A DNA stretch of 64,000 bases from the NCBI RefSeq assembly GCF_006968745.1, contig NZ_CP030118.1, positions 1,934,654 through 1,998,653 of the forward strand, read 5' to 3'. Numbering within the stretch: the stretch's first letter is position 1; the number at the start of each line of letters is the position of its first letter. The notes beneath the pieces were generated by a model, which saw only the letters and a program-made list of their open reading frames with translations, did no database searches and was not told the DNA's origin. Origin of the DNA: Brasilonema sennae CENA114. Its GTDB lineage: Bacteria; Cyanobacteriota; Cyanobacteriia; Cyanobacteriales; Nostocaceae. Both the position numbers and the translations under genes were made by a program. This document shows positions 1 through 8,212 of this stretch, one piece after another.

Positions 1-252
1 AGTACTCATCCCGATTTACCAAGACCGTATCAAAGTCCACTAGGGATTTGGGGTGCGGCTGTTGGTGCTTTACTGGCAATTGTTGCTTTACTTGCTTGTT
101 TGTCTGTACCCGCATACCGGCCTGGTGCTTGGGGTGTTGCTATCTTCACAGTCATAGCAATTCTCTACTTTTTGTTCTACAGCAAAAATCACTTGGTTGC
201 TCAGGCTCCTGAAGAAAAGGCAGCACTCATAATCATGAAGCAGCGGGTTTAA
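1..252 (+). CDS. C-terminal part of an APC-family permease, ethanolamine-permease-like
   Basis: An open frame runs from base 1 to a TAA at 250-252 and gives the last 83 residues of a protein that begins outside the window. It starts with an RPYQSPLG stretch, typical of the last loops of APC amino-acid permeases, followed by two hydrophobic helices (about residues 16-37 and 45-61) and a short charged tail beginning SKNHLV and containing EEK. The YRPG.WGV and LYFLFY pattern with the acidic tail resembles ethanolamine permeases. Role, inferred: inner-membrane uptake of an amine or amino acid. With only the C-terminus visible, the substrate is a guess; the family is fairly safe. Confidence 0.6.
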   Translation, partial: STHPDLPRPYQSPLGIWGAAVGALLAIVALLACLSVPAYRPGAWGVAIFTVIAILYFLFYSKNHLVAQAPEEKAALIIMKQRV

Positions 253-619
253 GAGTTATCAATTGTCACTTTGAGTTATCAGCTATAGCAGTCCTAAATA
301 ATTCAGAAAAAATCTTTTTGTGTCTTCCCTACATTTGCTTTGTGGTAGCCTGCGGTCAGCCCGGCCCGTTACAAAGCGACACCCTACATTTAACGCATCT
401 ACCATTTAAAAAAACTTAAAACTCAAATTGGATTGCAATATCAGTTTTCTTGGTTAGATAACGGTTTGAATATCAGTTTATAGTGCTTGATGAATTACGT
501 AATGACTCATTGGTAATAGATATAAATTTCAAAATCAATTAAGCTTTTTGAATTAGGAATTTTGAATTTAAGCGATTTGCCTGAGTCATAACCTGTTTAA
601 TCTTTGCTCAACACTCCTA
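253..619. other. Gene-free gap, AT-rich
   Basis: No convincing gene. A TATAGCAGTC motif at 284-293 matches the left end of the TATAGCAG element found at 26151 and 57154, but the rest of that element is not recognisable here. The remainder is AT-rich with short direct repeats. Confidence 0.4.
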
Positions 620-1010
620 GGGTGTTAGCAATACGGTTCGGATAAGATCCCCCCGCCTGCGGCGACCCCCTTAAAAAGGGGGTAAAAGAGGGTTATAAGC
701 CCCGTTTTTAAGGGGAGCCAGCGCGTTAGGGAGCCACTGCCCTTCGGGTTCGCAGTCGCCTAGGTCGGGAGACCCTCCTGCAGCGCTGTCTCACCGTGCG
801 CGGGTTCCCCGCGTTGAGGCATGTGGCGTGAGCCAGTACTTGATGAGGGTTTCCCGACCTAGGTATCTGGCGTTCGGGTCTCCCGACTTGTAAGCGCAAG
901 GCGCACGCTACGCGAACGCGCAGCGTCTCCGCAGGAGTTAGCGTCTGGGGTGGGTTGGGGGATCTTCCCTTGAGAAAAACAAGCTAACCGAACCGTATTA
1001 AGGGTGTTAG
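620..1010. mobile_element. MITE-like composite repeat with terminal inverted repeats
   Basis: The 12-base ends AATACGGTTCGG (630-641) and CCGAACCGTATT (988-999) are perfect inverted repeats. Just inside them, AAGATCCCCC (644-653) pairs with GGGGGATCTT (957-966). The element is bracketed by a 9-base direct repeat GGGTGTTAG (620-628 and 1002-1010), as expected for a target-site duplication. The inside carries CCCCC/GGGGG hairpins and a run of REP-like sequence (about 715-950) that includes the TCCCGACTTGTAAGCGC core also seen at 13874 and, inverted, at 57395. No transposase ORF is present. It ends only about 70 bases before the next gene, so it may contain or displace that gene's promoter. Confidence 0.6.
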
Positions 1011-1079
1011 GGCAAGATTTTCATATCTTTGTACAGCCAATCTTTGATATGAGTCACACAAAATAAAGGAGGATTTCTC

Positions 1080-4000
1080 ATGACTAGTTTGGTTAGCAAT
1101 CTAGTACAGCAACCTTTAGACTTGTCAGTTTTGACCACACCAGAATCGCATTTGTTGCTTAAAGAGTGGAATCAAACTCAAGCACATTTTCCAAAGAATT
1201 TATGTATTCATCAGTGGATTGAATTACAAGTAAAGGTCACTCCTGATAAAGTCGCAGTCATTTTTGAAGAAGCGCGCAGCGCAGTGAGGCCAGCCCCCGT
1301 CTTGGCGGTCTCCGTCACGATGGGGGACTGGCGAACCCGGAGGGCTTCTCGCAGAGTAGACGAACAGCTGACTTACAGGGAACTGAACCGCCGCGCAAAT
1401 AAACTAGCTCATTATTTGCGGAGTTTGAATGTAGGACCAGAAGTATTGGTGGGAATTTGCTTAGAATGCTCAACAAATCTTTTGATTGGGCTTTTAGGTA
1501 TTCTCAAAGCTGGTGGAGCATATGTGCCATTAGATCCTGCATATCCCCAAGAGCGCTTGGAATGGATTTTAGAAGATTCACAGATCAAGGTGCTATTAAC
1601 CCAACAGAATCTACTTGAGCAGCTGCCACAACATCAAGCGCAAGTCGTTTGCATTGACACTGACGAAGAAATAATTGCGGTAGCAAGCGAGGAAAACCCT
1701 AAAACACAAGTAACTCCTGAAAATTTGGCTTACATACTGTATACTTCTGGCTCTACTGGTAAACCCAAAGGCGTACAAATTGAGCATCGATCTGTTGTCA
1801 ATTTCTTAAATTCGATGCGTAAAGAGCCAGGACTGACACAGGAAGATGTACTCCTGGCGGTGACAACTATCTGCTTTGATATTGCTGGACTCGAACTTTA
1901 CTTACCATTGATTGTAGGCGCTCGGATTGTATTAGCGAGCCGTGAAGTTGCGAGTTCTGGAGAACAGCTAAGCAAGCTTCTCGCAAAATCTGGCGCTACA
2001 GTTATGCAAGCAACTCCAGCGACTTGGCGACTGCTTTTAGCTGCAGGGTGGCAGGGAAATAAACAGCTCAAAATTCTTTGTGGTGGCGAAGCATTAACCC
2101 CAGGACTGGCAAATCAGCTGCAACAATTGGTTCACTCCCTGTGGAATATGTACGGACCGACGGAAACCACCATTTGGTCGGCTGTTTACAAGGTAGAGCC
2201 TGAGAACATCCAAGTACCAATCGGCAAACCTATTGACAACACGCAAATTTATTTGGTGGAACCTCAGGTACCCGCTAAGTTAGATCCATTAAAACCTGTG
2301 CCTATTGGTACTGCGGGAGAGTTATTGATCGGTGGTGCTGGTTTGGCTAGGGGATATCGCAACCGACCAGAATTAAACAGCGAAAAATTTATTCCCAATC
2401 CTTTTAGCGACAAACCAGGAGAACGTCTTTATAGAACTGGAGACTTGGCTCGCTATTTGCCAGATGGCAAGATTTCGTTCATCGGACGGATTGATGATCA
2501 AGTCAAAATTCGCGGTTTCCGTATTGAGTTGGGAGATATTGAGGTAGCCCTTAGCCAGTACCCAGGCGTGAGGGAAGTTGTGGTTGTAGCAACAGAAGAC
2601 AATCCTGGAGACAAACGCTTGGTTGCTTATCTGGTGAAAGAACCTAGCAGCCAGAAATTATGTTTGAGGGACTTGCGCTCTTTTCTACAAGAGAAGTTGC
2701 CCAAATACATGATTCCGTCTGTTTTTGTCTTGATGGACTCTTTGCCACTTACACCCAATGCTAAAGTAGATAGGCGATCTCTATCGAGAAGCCGCTTCGC
2801 GTCTACGCTATCCAAAAGCTCGTGGAGTTCTCAGTCGCCTACAGAGAAAAACACTCCTCCAAACTCCTCACAGCCTAACTTCTTTGCGTCTACACTTCAA
2901 ACACTCAATCAAGACAGATCTATTTTAAACGACGCATTCGTCGCACCCCGTACCAAAGTCGAGAGACAACTCGCTCAAATTTGGACTCAGGTTCTGAGTG
3001 TTGAGTCAGTAGGGATACATGATAACTTCTTTGAGTTGGGAGGACATTCTTTACTACTAGTGCAGATGCTGGCTAGGGTGCGAGAAACTTTCCAACTGGA
3101 GTTACCTGTGTTGAGTCTGTTCCAAGCACCTACTATTGCTGGACTAGCTGAAGCTATAGAAGGGCGAGGGGATTCTACAGATTTATATGCTGAAGCCGTT
3201 TTAGATCAGGCAATTCGTCCTGTAACTGAACCCCAACGGCTTTTCTTAACTGGGGCAACAGGTTTCATCGGAGCTTTTTTATTGTGCGAATTACTGCGAG
3301 AGTTCCCTCAAGCCAAGATTTATTGTTTGGTTCGTGCTACTAGTGCTTATGTCGCCAAGCAGAAAATTCGCCAAAACCTAGAGCGCTATTTACTCTGGAA
3401 TAACGAATTAAACTCCCGGATTATTCCAGTTGTTGGGGATTTATCACAACCACTTTTCGGGTTAAATGAACAACAGTTTGGCGAATTGACAAGGGAAATT
3501 GATGTTATTTATCACAATGGGGCGTTTGTTAATTTAATTTATCCTTATGCTGCACTACGAGCAGTTAATGTTCTGGGAACCCAAGAAATCCTGAGATTAG
3601 CAAGTCTTTTCAAAGTCAAACCTGTACATTTCATCTCTAGCTTGGATGTTTTCCAATCACCCACCTATCAGCAAATGAAGGTGATTTTGGAGTCAGACGA
3701 ACTCGCTGATTGTGAAGGACTCTCTAATGGCTACGCCCAAAGTAAATGGGTGGCGGAGAAGTTGGTGATGACAGCAAAGGAACGCGGCATTCCTGTGTGT
3801 ATCTACAGATTAGGCACGATTGTAGGGCATAGTCAAACAGGTGCTTCTCCAACCAATGATCTGATATCCAGAATGCTCAAAGGCTTTATCGATCTTAAGA
3901 GTGCCCCTGACTTGGATTTGAGTCTCAATTTGACTCCTGTAGATTATGTGAGTAGGGCGATCGCCTACTTGTCAAGACAAAAAGCATCTGTTGGCAAAGC

Positions 4001-4331
4001 CTTTCATATAGGAAATCCTCAAACGTTGCCTATGCGCCAGCTAGTGAGGAGTATCAACGATCTCGGTTATTCTGTCCGCTTCATCAGCTATGAACAGTGG
4101 CAAACAAACCTGTTAAATAGTAATAATTATCAAGAAACTGCTTTAAGTCCTGTTGTATCTCTATTTACTGAGAAAATGTCTCCTAAACAACAGACTTATT
4201 TAGAGACATCCGCACTTGTGTGCCAAACATTCGACTATCAAAACACTTTGGATGGACTGGCAGGTACTTCCATTGCCTGTCCACCAGTCAGTTTAAAATT
4301 GGTGAACTACCTTAAAAAAGGGGTGCGTTAG
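1080..4331 (+). CDS. Single-module A-T-R peptide synthetase with thioester reductase domain, glycine-type A domain
   Basis: 1083 residues; ATG follows a strong AAAGGAGG (1065-1072). Adenylation domain about 40-570: LTYREL, YTSGSTGKPKG (221-231), FDIAGLELYL (266-275), NMYGPTETT (356-364), YRTGDL (451-456), GRIDDQVKIRGFR (469-481), NAKVDR (560-565). My alignment to GrsA gives code DILQLGMIWK, close to glycine codes. Carrier domain 625-695 with phosphopantetheine Ser657 in GGHS. Reductase domain 720-1083 with GATGFIG (725-731) and YxxxK Tyr885/Lys889. No condensation domain. It should activate one amino acid, load it on the carrier and release it reductively as aldehyde or alcohol. Residues 65-94 are a repeat-derived insertion between the usual FEE and EQLTYREL. 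No other biosynthetic genes adjoin. Confidence 0.88.
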   Translation: MTSLVSNLVQQPLDLSVLTTPESHLLLKEWNQTQAHFPKNLCIHQWIELQVKVTPDKVAVIFEEARSAVRPAPVLAVSVTMGDWRTRRASRRVDEQLTYRELNRRANKLAHYLRSLNVGPEVLVGICLECSTNLLIGLLGILKAGGAYVPLDPAYPQERLEWILEDSQIKVLLTQQNLLEQLPQHQAQVVCIDTDEEIIAVASEENPKTQVTPENLAYILYTSGSTGKPKGVQIEHRSVVNFLNSMRKEPGLTQEDVLLAVTTICFDIAGLELYLPLIVGARIVLASREVASSGEQLSKLLAKSGATVMQATPATWRLLLAAGWQGNKQLKILCGGEALTPGLANQLQQLVHSLWNMYGPTETTIWSAVYKVEPENIQVPIGKPIDNTQIYLVEPQVPAKLDPLKPVPIGTAGELLIGGAGLARGYRNRPELNSEKFIPNPFSDKPGERLYRTGDLARYLPDGKISFIGRIDDQVKIRGFRIELGDIEVALSQYPGVREVVVVATEDNPGDKRLVAYLVKEPSSQKLCLRDLRSFLQEKLPKYMIPSVFVLMDSLPLTPNAKVDRRSLSRSRFASTLSKSSWSSQSPTEKNTPPNSSQPNFFASTLQTLNQDRSILNDAFVAPRTKVERQLAQIWTQVLSVESVGIHDNFFELGGHSLLLVQMLARVRETFQLELPVLSLFQAPTIAGLAEAIEGRGDSTDLYAEAVLDQAIRPVTEPQRLFLTGATGFIGAFLLCELLREFPQAKIYCLVRATSAYVAKQKIRQNLERYLLWNNELNSRIIPVVGDLSQPLFGLNEQQFGELTREIDVIYHNGAFVNLIYPYAALRAVNVLGTQEILRLASLFKVKPVHFISSLDVFQSPTYQQMKVILESDELADCEGLSNGYAQSKWVAEKLVMTAKERGIPVCIYRLGTIVGHSQTGASPTNDLISRMLKGFIDLKSAPDLDLSLNLTPVDYVSRAIAYLSRQKASVGKAFHIGNPQTLPMRQLVRSINDLGYSVRFISYEQWQTNLLNSNNYQETALSPVVSLFTEKMSPKQQTYLETSALVCQTFDYQNTLDGLAGTSIACPPVSLKLVNYLKKGVR
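1272..1361. repeat. REP-like repeat inserted in frame in the adenylation domain
   Basis: Ninety bases encode residues 65-94, an Arg/Ala/Val-rich stretch absent from the normal A-domain core. On either side the family sequence is continuous (VAVIFEE, then EQLTYRELN). The DNA has the GC-rich, hairpin-prone character of the intergenic repeats (GCGCGCAGCGCAGTGAGG, CCCCCGTCTTGGCGG, GATGGGGGACTGGCG). The length is a multiple of three and there is no stop, so the frame survives. Confidence 0.7.
2772..2842. repeat. REP-like repeat in the A-T linker
   Basis: GCGATCTCTATCGAGAAGCC and CGCTTCGCGTCTACGCTATC resemble the dispersed cyanobacterial repeats. They fall just after the NAKVDRRSL motif, in the low-complexity Ser-rich linker (about residues 567-590) before the carrier domain. 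A linker should tolerate insertion. The exact ends cannot be set without a related gene. Confidence 0.45.
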
Positions 4332-4374
4332 CGAAAAGAGCCATTATCATATTTTATGCTGTCTAACACTGTAG

Positions 4375-7035
4375 CTATTTTGTTGCAGCACAATTACTAG
4401 TAGGTGCTGGCTGCTGCCGCTGTGGACCAGTCTTAGTCGGATCATAACCAACCAGCACCACTTGACCTTTTTCGTTATATATCCAACCCTGTGCTGGTAT
4501 TATCTGTTTGACAGGTGGCTTTTGAGATGGCTGCTTTTGTGTTGCACTTGTTGAACTTACCGTACTGGCGACAGGCTTTATTAAATTAACACGCACATTG
4601 TCACTACTGAGAATTTTATTTGGATCAGATGGCAGTCCGCCGCGTCCGGTAACAGTGAAAGTGCTACCAAAACCTTTGACACAGGGATTTAGAGCAATTT
4701 GCTGTGCCGGATCTACTACAGTTTGTGTCAATTGAAATAACCCTTGGGTGGGGTCAATATCAACTACATTAATTAGCACATTACCACTTAACCCGTCAGT
4801 TGCCCCAGTGGCGGTGATGTCGCTTGTATTTGGGGAAGCTGGATTGCGAGACTGAAAGCCAAAAATACCTCGGCTATTGATTTTAACATTACCGCCACGG
4901 GAATTAGCAGAGTTAGCAGTGATATCGCTATTGTCAAAGCCAACCAGGATACCGGTATTAATATTGATGTTGCCGCCAATAACGTTTTCTCCTGTGGCGT
5001 TGGTTGCGATGATGCTGTTGCGACTCATGATCAAATCTTGTGAGTTAATGTTAATTGTCGCTTGCTCTCTATTCGGGTCAACTTTAGCACTTTGTGTATC
5101 GGCGGTGAGTGAGGCATTGTTGTTTAAACGGATAGAGCGTGCATTTAACGTCATGTTGCCTGCAGATCCTGTTCCACGACTCGCCACGCTTACTATTGCC
5201 CCATCTTGCACTAGTAAGGTATTGGTTTTGACTGTAAGATCACCCGCATCCCCTGTTGAGTTTCGCTGTGCAGAAGCAAGCAAGCCACTAGGAAACTGAC
5301 CATCAGGAGTTCTACCAATCAACTGCACATCTTGGGCATCAACGCTCAAACTACCCCCCTTGCCCTTACCGGAAGTGGCAGCTTGTACCTGTGCCCCATC
5401 TCGCACGAGTAAGGTATTGGTTTTGATTGTAAGCTCACCCGCATCCCCTGTTGAGTTTCGCTGTGCAGAAGCACCCAAGGCACTGGGAACCCGACCATCA
5501 GCGCTTGTACCAATCAGTTGCACATCTTGGGCATCAACGCTCAAAGAACCCCCCTTGCCCACATCGAAAGTGCTAGTAAATACCTGTGCCCCATCTCGCA
5601 CCAGCAAGGTATTGGTTTTGATTGTAAGGTCACCCGCATCTCCTGTAGAGTTTGGCTGTGCAGAAGCACCCAAGGTACTAGAAAACTGACCATCAGCGGT
5701 TCTACCAATAATCTGCACATCTTGGGCATCAACAGTCAAACTACCCCCCTTTCCCGCACCGAAAGTACTAGTACTTACCACTGCCCCATCTCGCACTAGC
5801 AAGGTATTGGTTTTGATTGTAAGGTCACCCGCATCTCCTGTTGAGTTTGGCTGTGTAGAAGCAAACAAGCCACTAGGAAACTGACCATCAGCGGTTGTAC
5901 CAATCAATTGCACATCTTGGGCATCAACGCTCAAAGAACCCCCCTTGCCCGCACCCAAAGTGTCAGCACCTATCTGTGCCCCACTCTCAAGCCGCAAGCT
6001 GTTAGCACTGATACTGACATCACCTCCCTGTCCATTTGCTCTTGGTCGCACCTGATTAAAAATGTCACTATTATTAAGGTTTATTGCCCCGGTGGCATTA
6101 ACCGAAATATCTCCCGTTTGAGTACCAACTGTCCCCAAACCTTGCCCTATTCCAGCGCTGAGGAAACTTCCTCCCGTCATCTCTAAATTCCGGGCATTAA
6201 CTGCAATACTACCGCCACCACCTGACCTAACGTTAACTTCCGCACCATTCGTTAGCGATACATCCGCTCTTTGCACTCCCACAGGAAAACTCAAACTCCC
6301 ATCACCATTGAGTCCTACCGTCCCAGCAGCAGATAATCCTCCTAACTCAACTCGTCCTCCTCGTGCAAACAGTATTCCACCTTCTAAGTTGACGTTACCA
6401 CCCACCAGTGCTAATGAATTTCCTTCTGGAACAGTAAGACCAACAGGATTACCACTATCATCAACAGCCTGAGACTGATTGGTAATATTTTTAAAATTCT
6501 CCCGATAGCTCAACCCAACCGGAGCAGTTATCGTTAACAATGGCGGTGCTTGGGGATTCGTTGCACTAAACTCAAACCCATTCTTAAACAGCAAACTATT
6601 TGCCGTACTTCCCAAAAATGAACCACCCACATCCAACCGGGCATTTGGTCCAAACAGAATTCCATTCGGGTTGATCAAGAACAAGTTCGCTTTGCCCAAC
6701 ACACCCAAAACACCTTGAATATTCGAGACATTACCCCCAGTCACTCTGGTGAGTATGTTTGCAATTCCCGCTGGATTGGAAAAATAAGCTCCTCTACCAG
6801 CATTGATATTAAATTCTTGAAAACTGTGAAACAAATTCGCCCCACGAGTTGCGCCCCCATCAATCCTGTCGCTAGGAATACCCTTAATCTCAACATTGGG
6901 AGTGACAACAGAATTTTCTGCACCGAGACTGTTATCAGGAGTGATTTGTGCTTTGGCTACGGTAAGGTAGGTCAAGCTGAATACGGCTGCAAGGGGTAAG
7001 GTGAGAAGAAAGAGTGGGTGACGCACTTGTTCCAT
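4375..7035 (-). CDS. Two-partner-secretion exoprotein (filamentous haemagglutinin N-domain)
   Basis: 886 residues. Signal peptide with hydrophobic core and likely cleavage after A27-K28-A29. The TPS/haemagglutination-activity domain (about 30-160) contains the NPNGILFGPNA signature (122-132) and repeated GG(N/S)V beta-helix turns. Residues about 347-630 hold near-identical 65-residue repeats (units begin at 396, 461, 526 and 591, each with NSTGDAG.LT.KTNTLLV). The C-terminal region has TVTGRGGLPSDPN, usual in cyanobacterial members. Predicted as a secreted right-handed beta-helix adhesin exported through a TpsB/Omp85 pore; no TpsB gene lies in the window. Convergent with the A-T-R gene, 43 bases apart. 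Possible roles are adhesion or contact-dependent interaction, which the sequence does not settle. Confidence 0.88.
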   Translation of the reverse strand: MEQVRHPLFLLTLPLAAVFSLTYLTVAKAQITPDNSLGAENSVVTPNVEIKGIPSDRIDGGATRGANLFHSFQEFNINAGRGAYFSNPAGIANILTRVTGGNVSNIQGVLGVLGKANLFLINPNGILFGPNARLDVGGSFLGSTANSLLFKNGFEFSATNPQAPPLLTITAPVGLSYRENFKNITNQSQAVDDSGNPVGLTVPEGNSLALVGGNVNLEGGILFARGGRVELGGLSAAGTVGLNGDGSLSFPVGVQRADVSLTNGAEVNVRSGGGGSIAVNARNLEMTGGSFLSAGIGQGLGTVGTQTGDISVNATGAINLNNSDIFNQVRPRANGQGGDVSISANSLRLESGAQIGADTLGAGKGGSLSVDAQDVQLIGTTADGQFPSGLFASTQPNSTGDAGDLTIKTNTLLVRDGAVVSTSTFGAGKGGSLTVDAQDVQIIGRTADGQFSSTLGASAQPNSTGDAGDLTIKTNTLLVRDGAQVFTSTFDVGKGGSLSVDAQDVQLIGTSADGRVPSALGASAQRNSTGDAGELTIKTNTLLVRDGAQVQAATSGKGKGGSLSVDAQDVQLIGRTPDGQFPSGLLASAQRNSTGDAGDLTVKTNTLLVQDGAIVSVASRGTGSAGNMTLNARSIRLNNNASLTADTQSAKVDPNREQATININSQDLIMSRNSIIATNATGENVIGGNININTGILVGFDNSDITANSANSRGGNVKINSRGIFGFQSRNPASPNTSDITATGATDGLSGNVLINVVDIDPTQGLFQLTQTVVDPAQQIALNPCVKGFGSTFTVTGRGGLPSDPNKILSSDNVRVNLIKPVASTVSSTSATQKQPSQKPPVKQIIPAQGWIYNEKGQVVLVGYDPTKTGPQRQQPAPTSNCAATK
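5146..5997 (-). repeat. 195-bp tandem repeats inside the TPS exoprotein gene
   Basis: At least four consecutive in-frame units of exactly 65 codons, plus a partial unit upstream, are nearly identical in DNA as well as protein (CACATCTTGGGCATCAACG and AAGGTATTGGTTTTGA recur with a 195-base period). Open frames on the opposite strand here are by-products of this periodicity. Expect copy-number variation and assembly collapse. Confidence 0.85.
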
Positions 7036-7290
7036 ATTTAAAAAGTACTGTTATAAAGATTCGTTGTTAAATTACGGTTCTTGAGTACTCATACCAGGTT
7101 TTGAGACAAAAGTGTGCCCTTTGTAATTTTTATTTGACAATAGGCGCGGATATACGCATCAGGAGTCAGCAAACCACCATTTCAAAGTCAGCCTAAAAGT
7201 AATCATACTCATTGACAAGATTGCACTCTCACTCAATCACCGCTTCTGGGGTTTTTCAAACTCTAGATGAGTGCGCAAATATGTCTTATA
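7036..7290. other. Gap upstream of the exoprotein gene
   Basis: AT-rich, no recognised gene or RNA. It should hold the promoter of the minus-strand exoprotein gene; no clear -35/-10 pair was picked out. Confidence 0.3.
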
Positions 7291-7299
7291 AGGTAGTAG

Positions 7300-7689
7300 G
7301 CTGAAAACCCCTGAGAAGCAGGTACGTAGTACCGTTCTAGTCCCTAAAAGGGACGCTGCGCAAACGTACTTCAGGCAGGGGACGGACAGATACCAAGTGA
7401 GGGAAACCCTGCTTCAGTACTGTCCTAATGCTCTGACTGTGGCGCAATTGTGAAAAAGTCCCTTTCAACTAGAACGCATAAATGCAGTTGTGGCTGCAAG
7501 TTGCAAAGGGACGTGAACGCAGCAATAAATATTCTAAATCTTGCGAGAGCTAGGGACGGGCAGTCCCGAAGTAACGCTACAGGAGTCGGAACCGCTACGC
7601 TAGTTGGTGCAAGCCTGCTAGAGCAAGTTTTGACGATGAATGTAGAATCCCCTCGCATGACGGCAGGGGAGTGTCAACGCACTATTTAG
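7300..7689 (+). pseudogene. tnpB: Remnant of IS200/IS605-family tnpB (3' end only)
   Basis: Bases 7432-7689 encode the C-terminal end of a TnpB/OrfB protein: a zinc-ribbon pattern CSDCG...KCSCGCK followed by QRDVNAAINILNLAR and an ESPRMTAGECQ tail. An in-frame TAA lies immediately before the CSDC codons and the upstream RuvC-like domain is missing, so this is a 5'-truncated, dead copy. Before it, CCCCTGAGAAG...GTAC (from about 7308) pairs imperfectly with GTAC...CAGGGG (to about 7381), resembling a transposon-end hairpin. A short CCCCT/AGGGG hairpin (about 7650-7671) lies within the 3' end. Intact TnpB is an RNA-guided nuclease; this fragment cannot be. Confidence 0.75.
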
Positions 7690-7777
7690 AACTTTTTTAA
7701 TATTGGAACAATAAAACCCGCCACTGGGACAGGTTGAAGTCATATTGGTAATGTGAAACAGTATTAGAGTCTAGCTC

Positions 7778-8005
7778 CTAGTTAAAATTACTTGCTTTTT
7801 TAACTGCTTCCTTTAACTCTTCAAAGGTAATACCACCGTTTGAATTATACTGTGCTAGTAACTCTTGAGGGCTACTCGCACCTGTTTCTGCCAAGATAAC
7901 CGCACTTAAGCCAGGACTGGAAAAAAGCTCATTAAGGGAGACTTTGCCATCTTGATCGGTATCTAAAGTATTAAAAAGAGATTGAAGCTCTTGCTCGGTT
8001 GCCAT
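7778..8005 (-). CDS. Small EF-hand calcium-binding protein (CSE-like)
   Basis: 75 residues. The first EF-hand loop is canonical: Asp15-x-Asp17-x-Asp19-Gly20 ... Glu26 (DTDQDGKVSLNE). The second, near residue 53 (QYNSNGGITFEE), keeps Gly at position 6, Ile at 8 and Glu at 12 but has Gln/Asn/Asn in place of acidic ligands, so it is probably weak or non-binding. No signal peptide or membrane segment, so cytosolic. Size and layout match the small EF-hand Ca2+ sensor known in filamentous cyanobacteria (CSE), where Ca2+ signals bear on photosynthesis and heterocyst development. The identity with CSE is inferred; the EF-hand call is firm. Confidence 0.85.
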   Translation of the reverse strand: MATEQELQSLFNTLDTDQDGKVSLNELFSSPGLSAVILAETGASSPQELLAQYNSNGGITFEELKEAVKKASNFN

Positions 8006-8212
8006 AAGTATTTATCTGAATTAATTTTTCAATTTAATATCTCAAAATCTTGACAAAGACGCAAGGACAATCAAGGTGTACGCTGTGATACAGGGTGAAC
8101 AGTATGCCAATGAAAAATCAATAGGCTCGGTTGAGCCAAGATTCTTACTGAGGGGCTTTCAACCTACCCCAGGTAAATTTACCCCGCAGCAAAAGGAAAA
8201 GTATTTCATCTG

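Noticed and set aside
4877..5799. Several plus-strand open frames inside the exoprotein gene
   Set aside because: They lie antisense to the 195-bp repeats and recur with the same period; they lack family features and the minus frame is a clear TPS protein.
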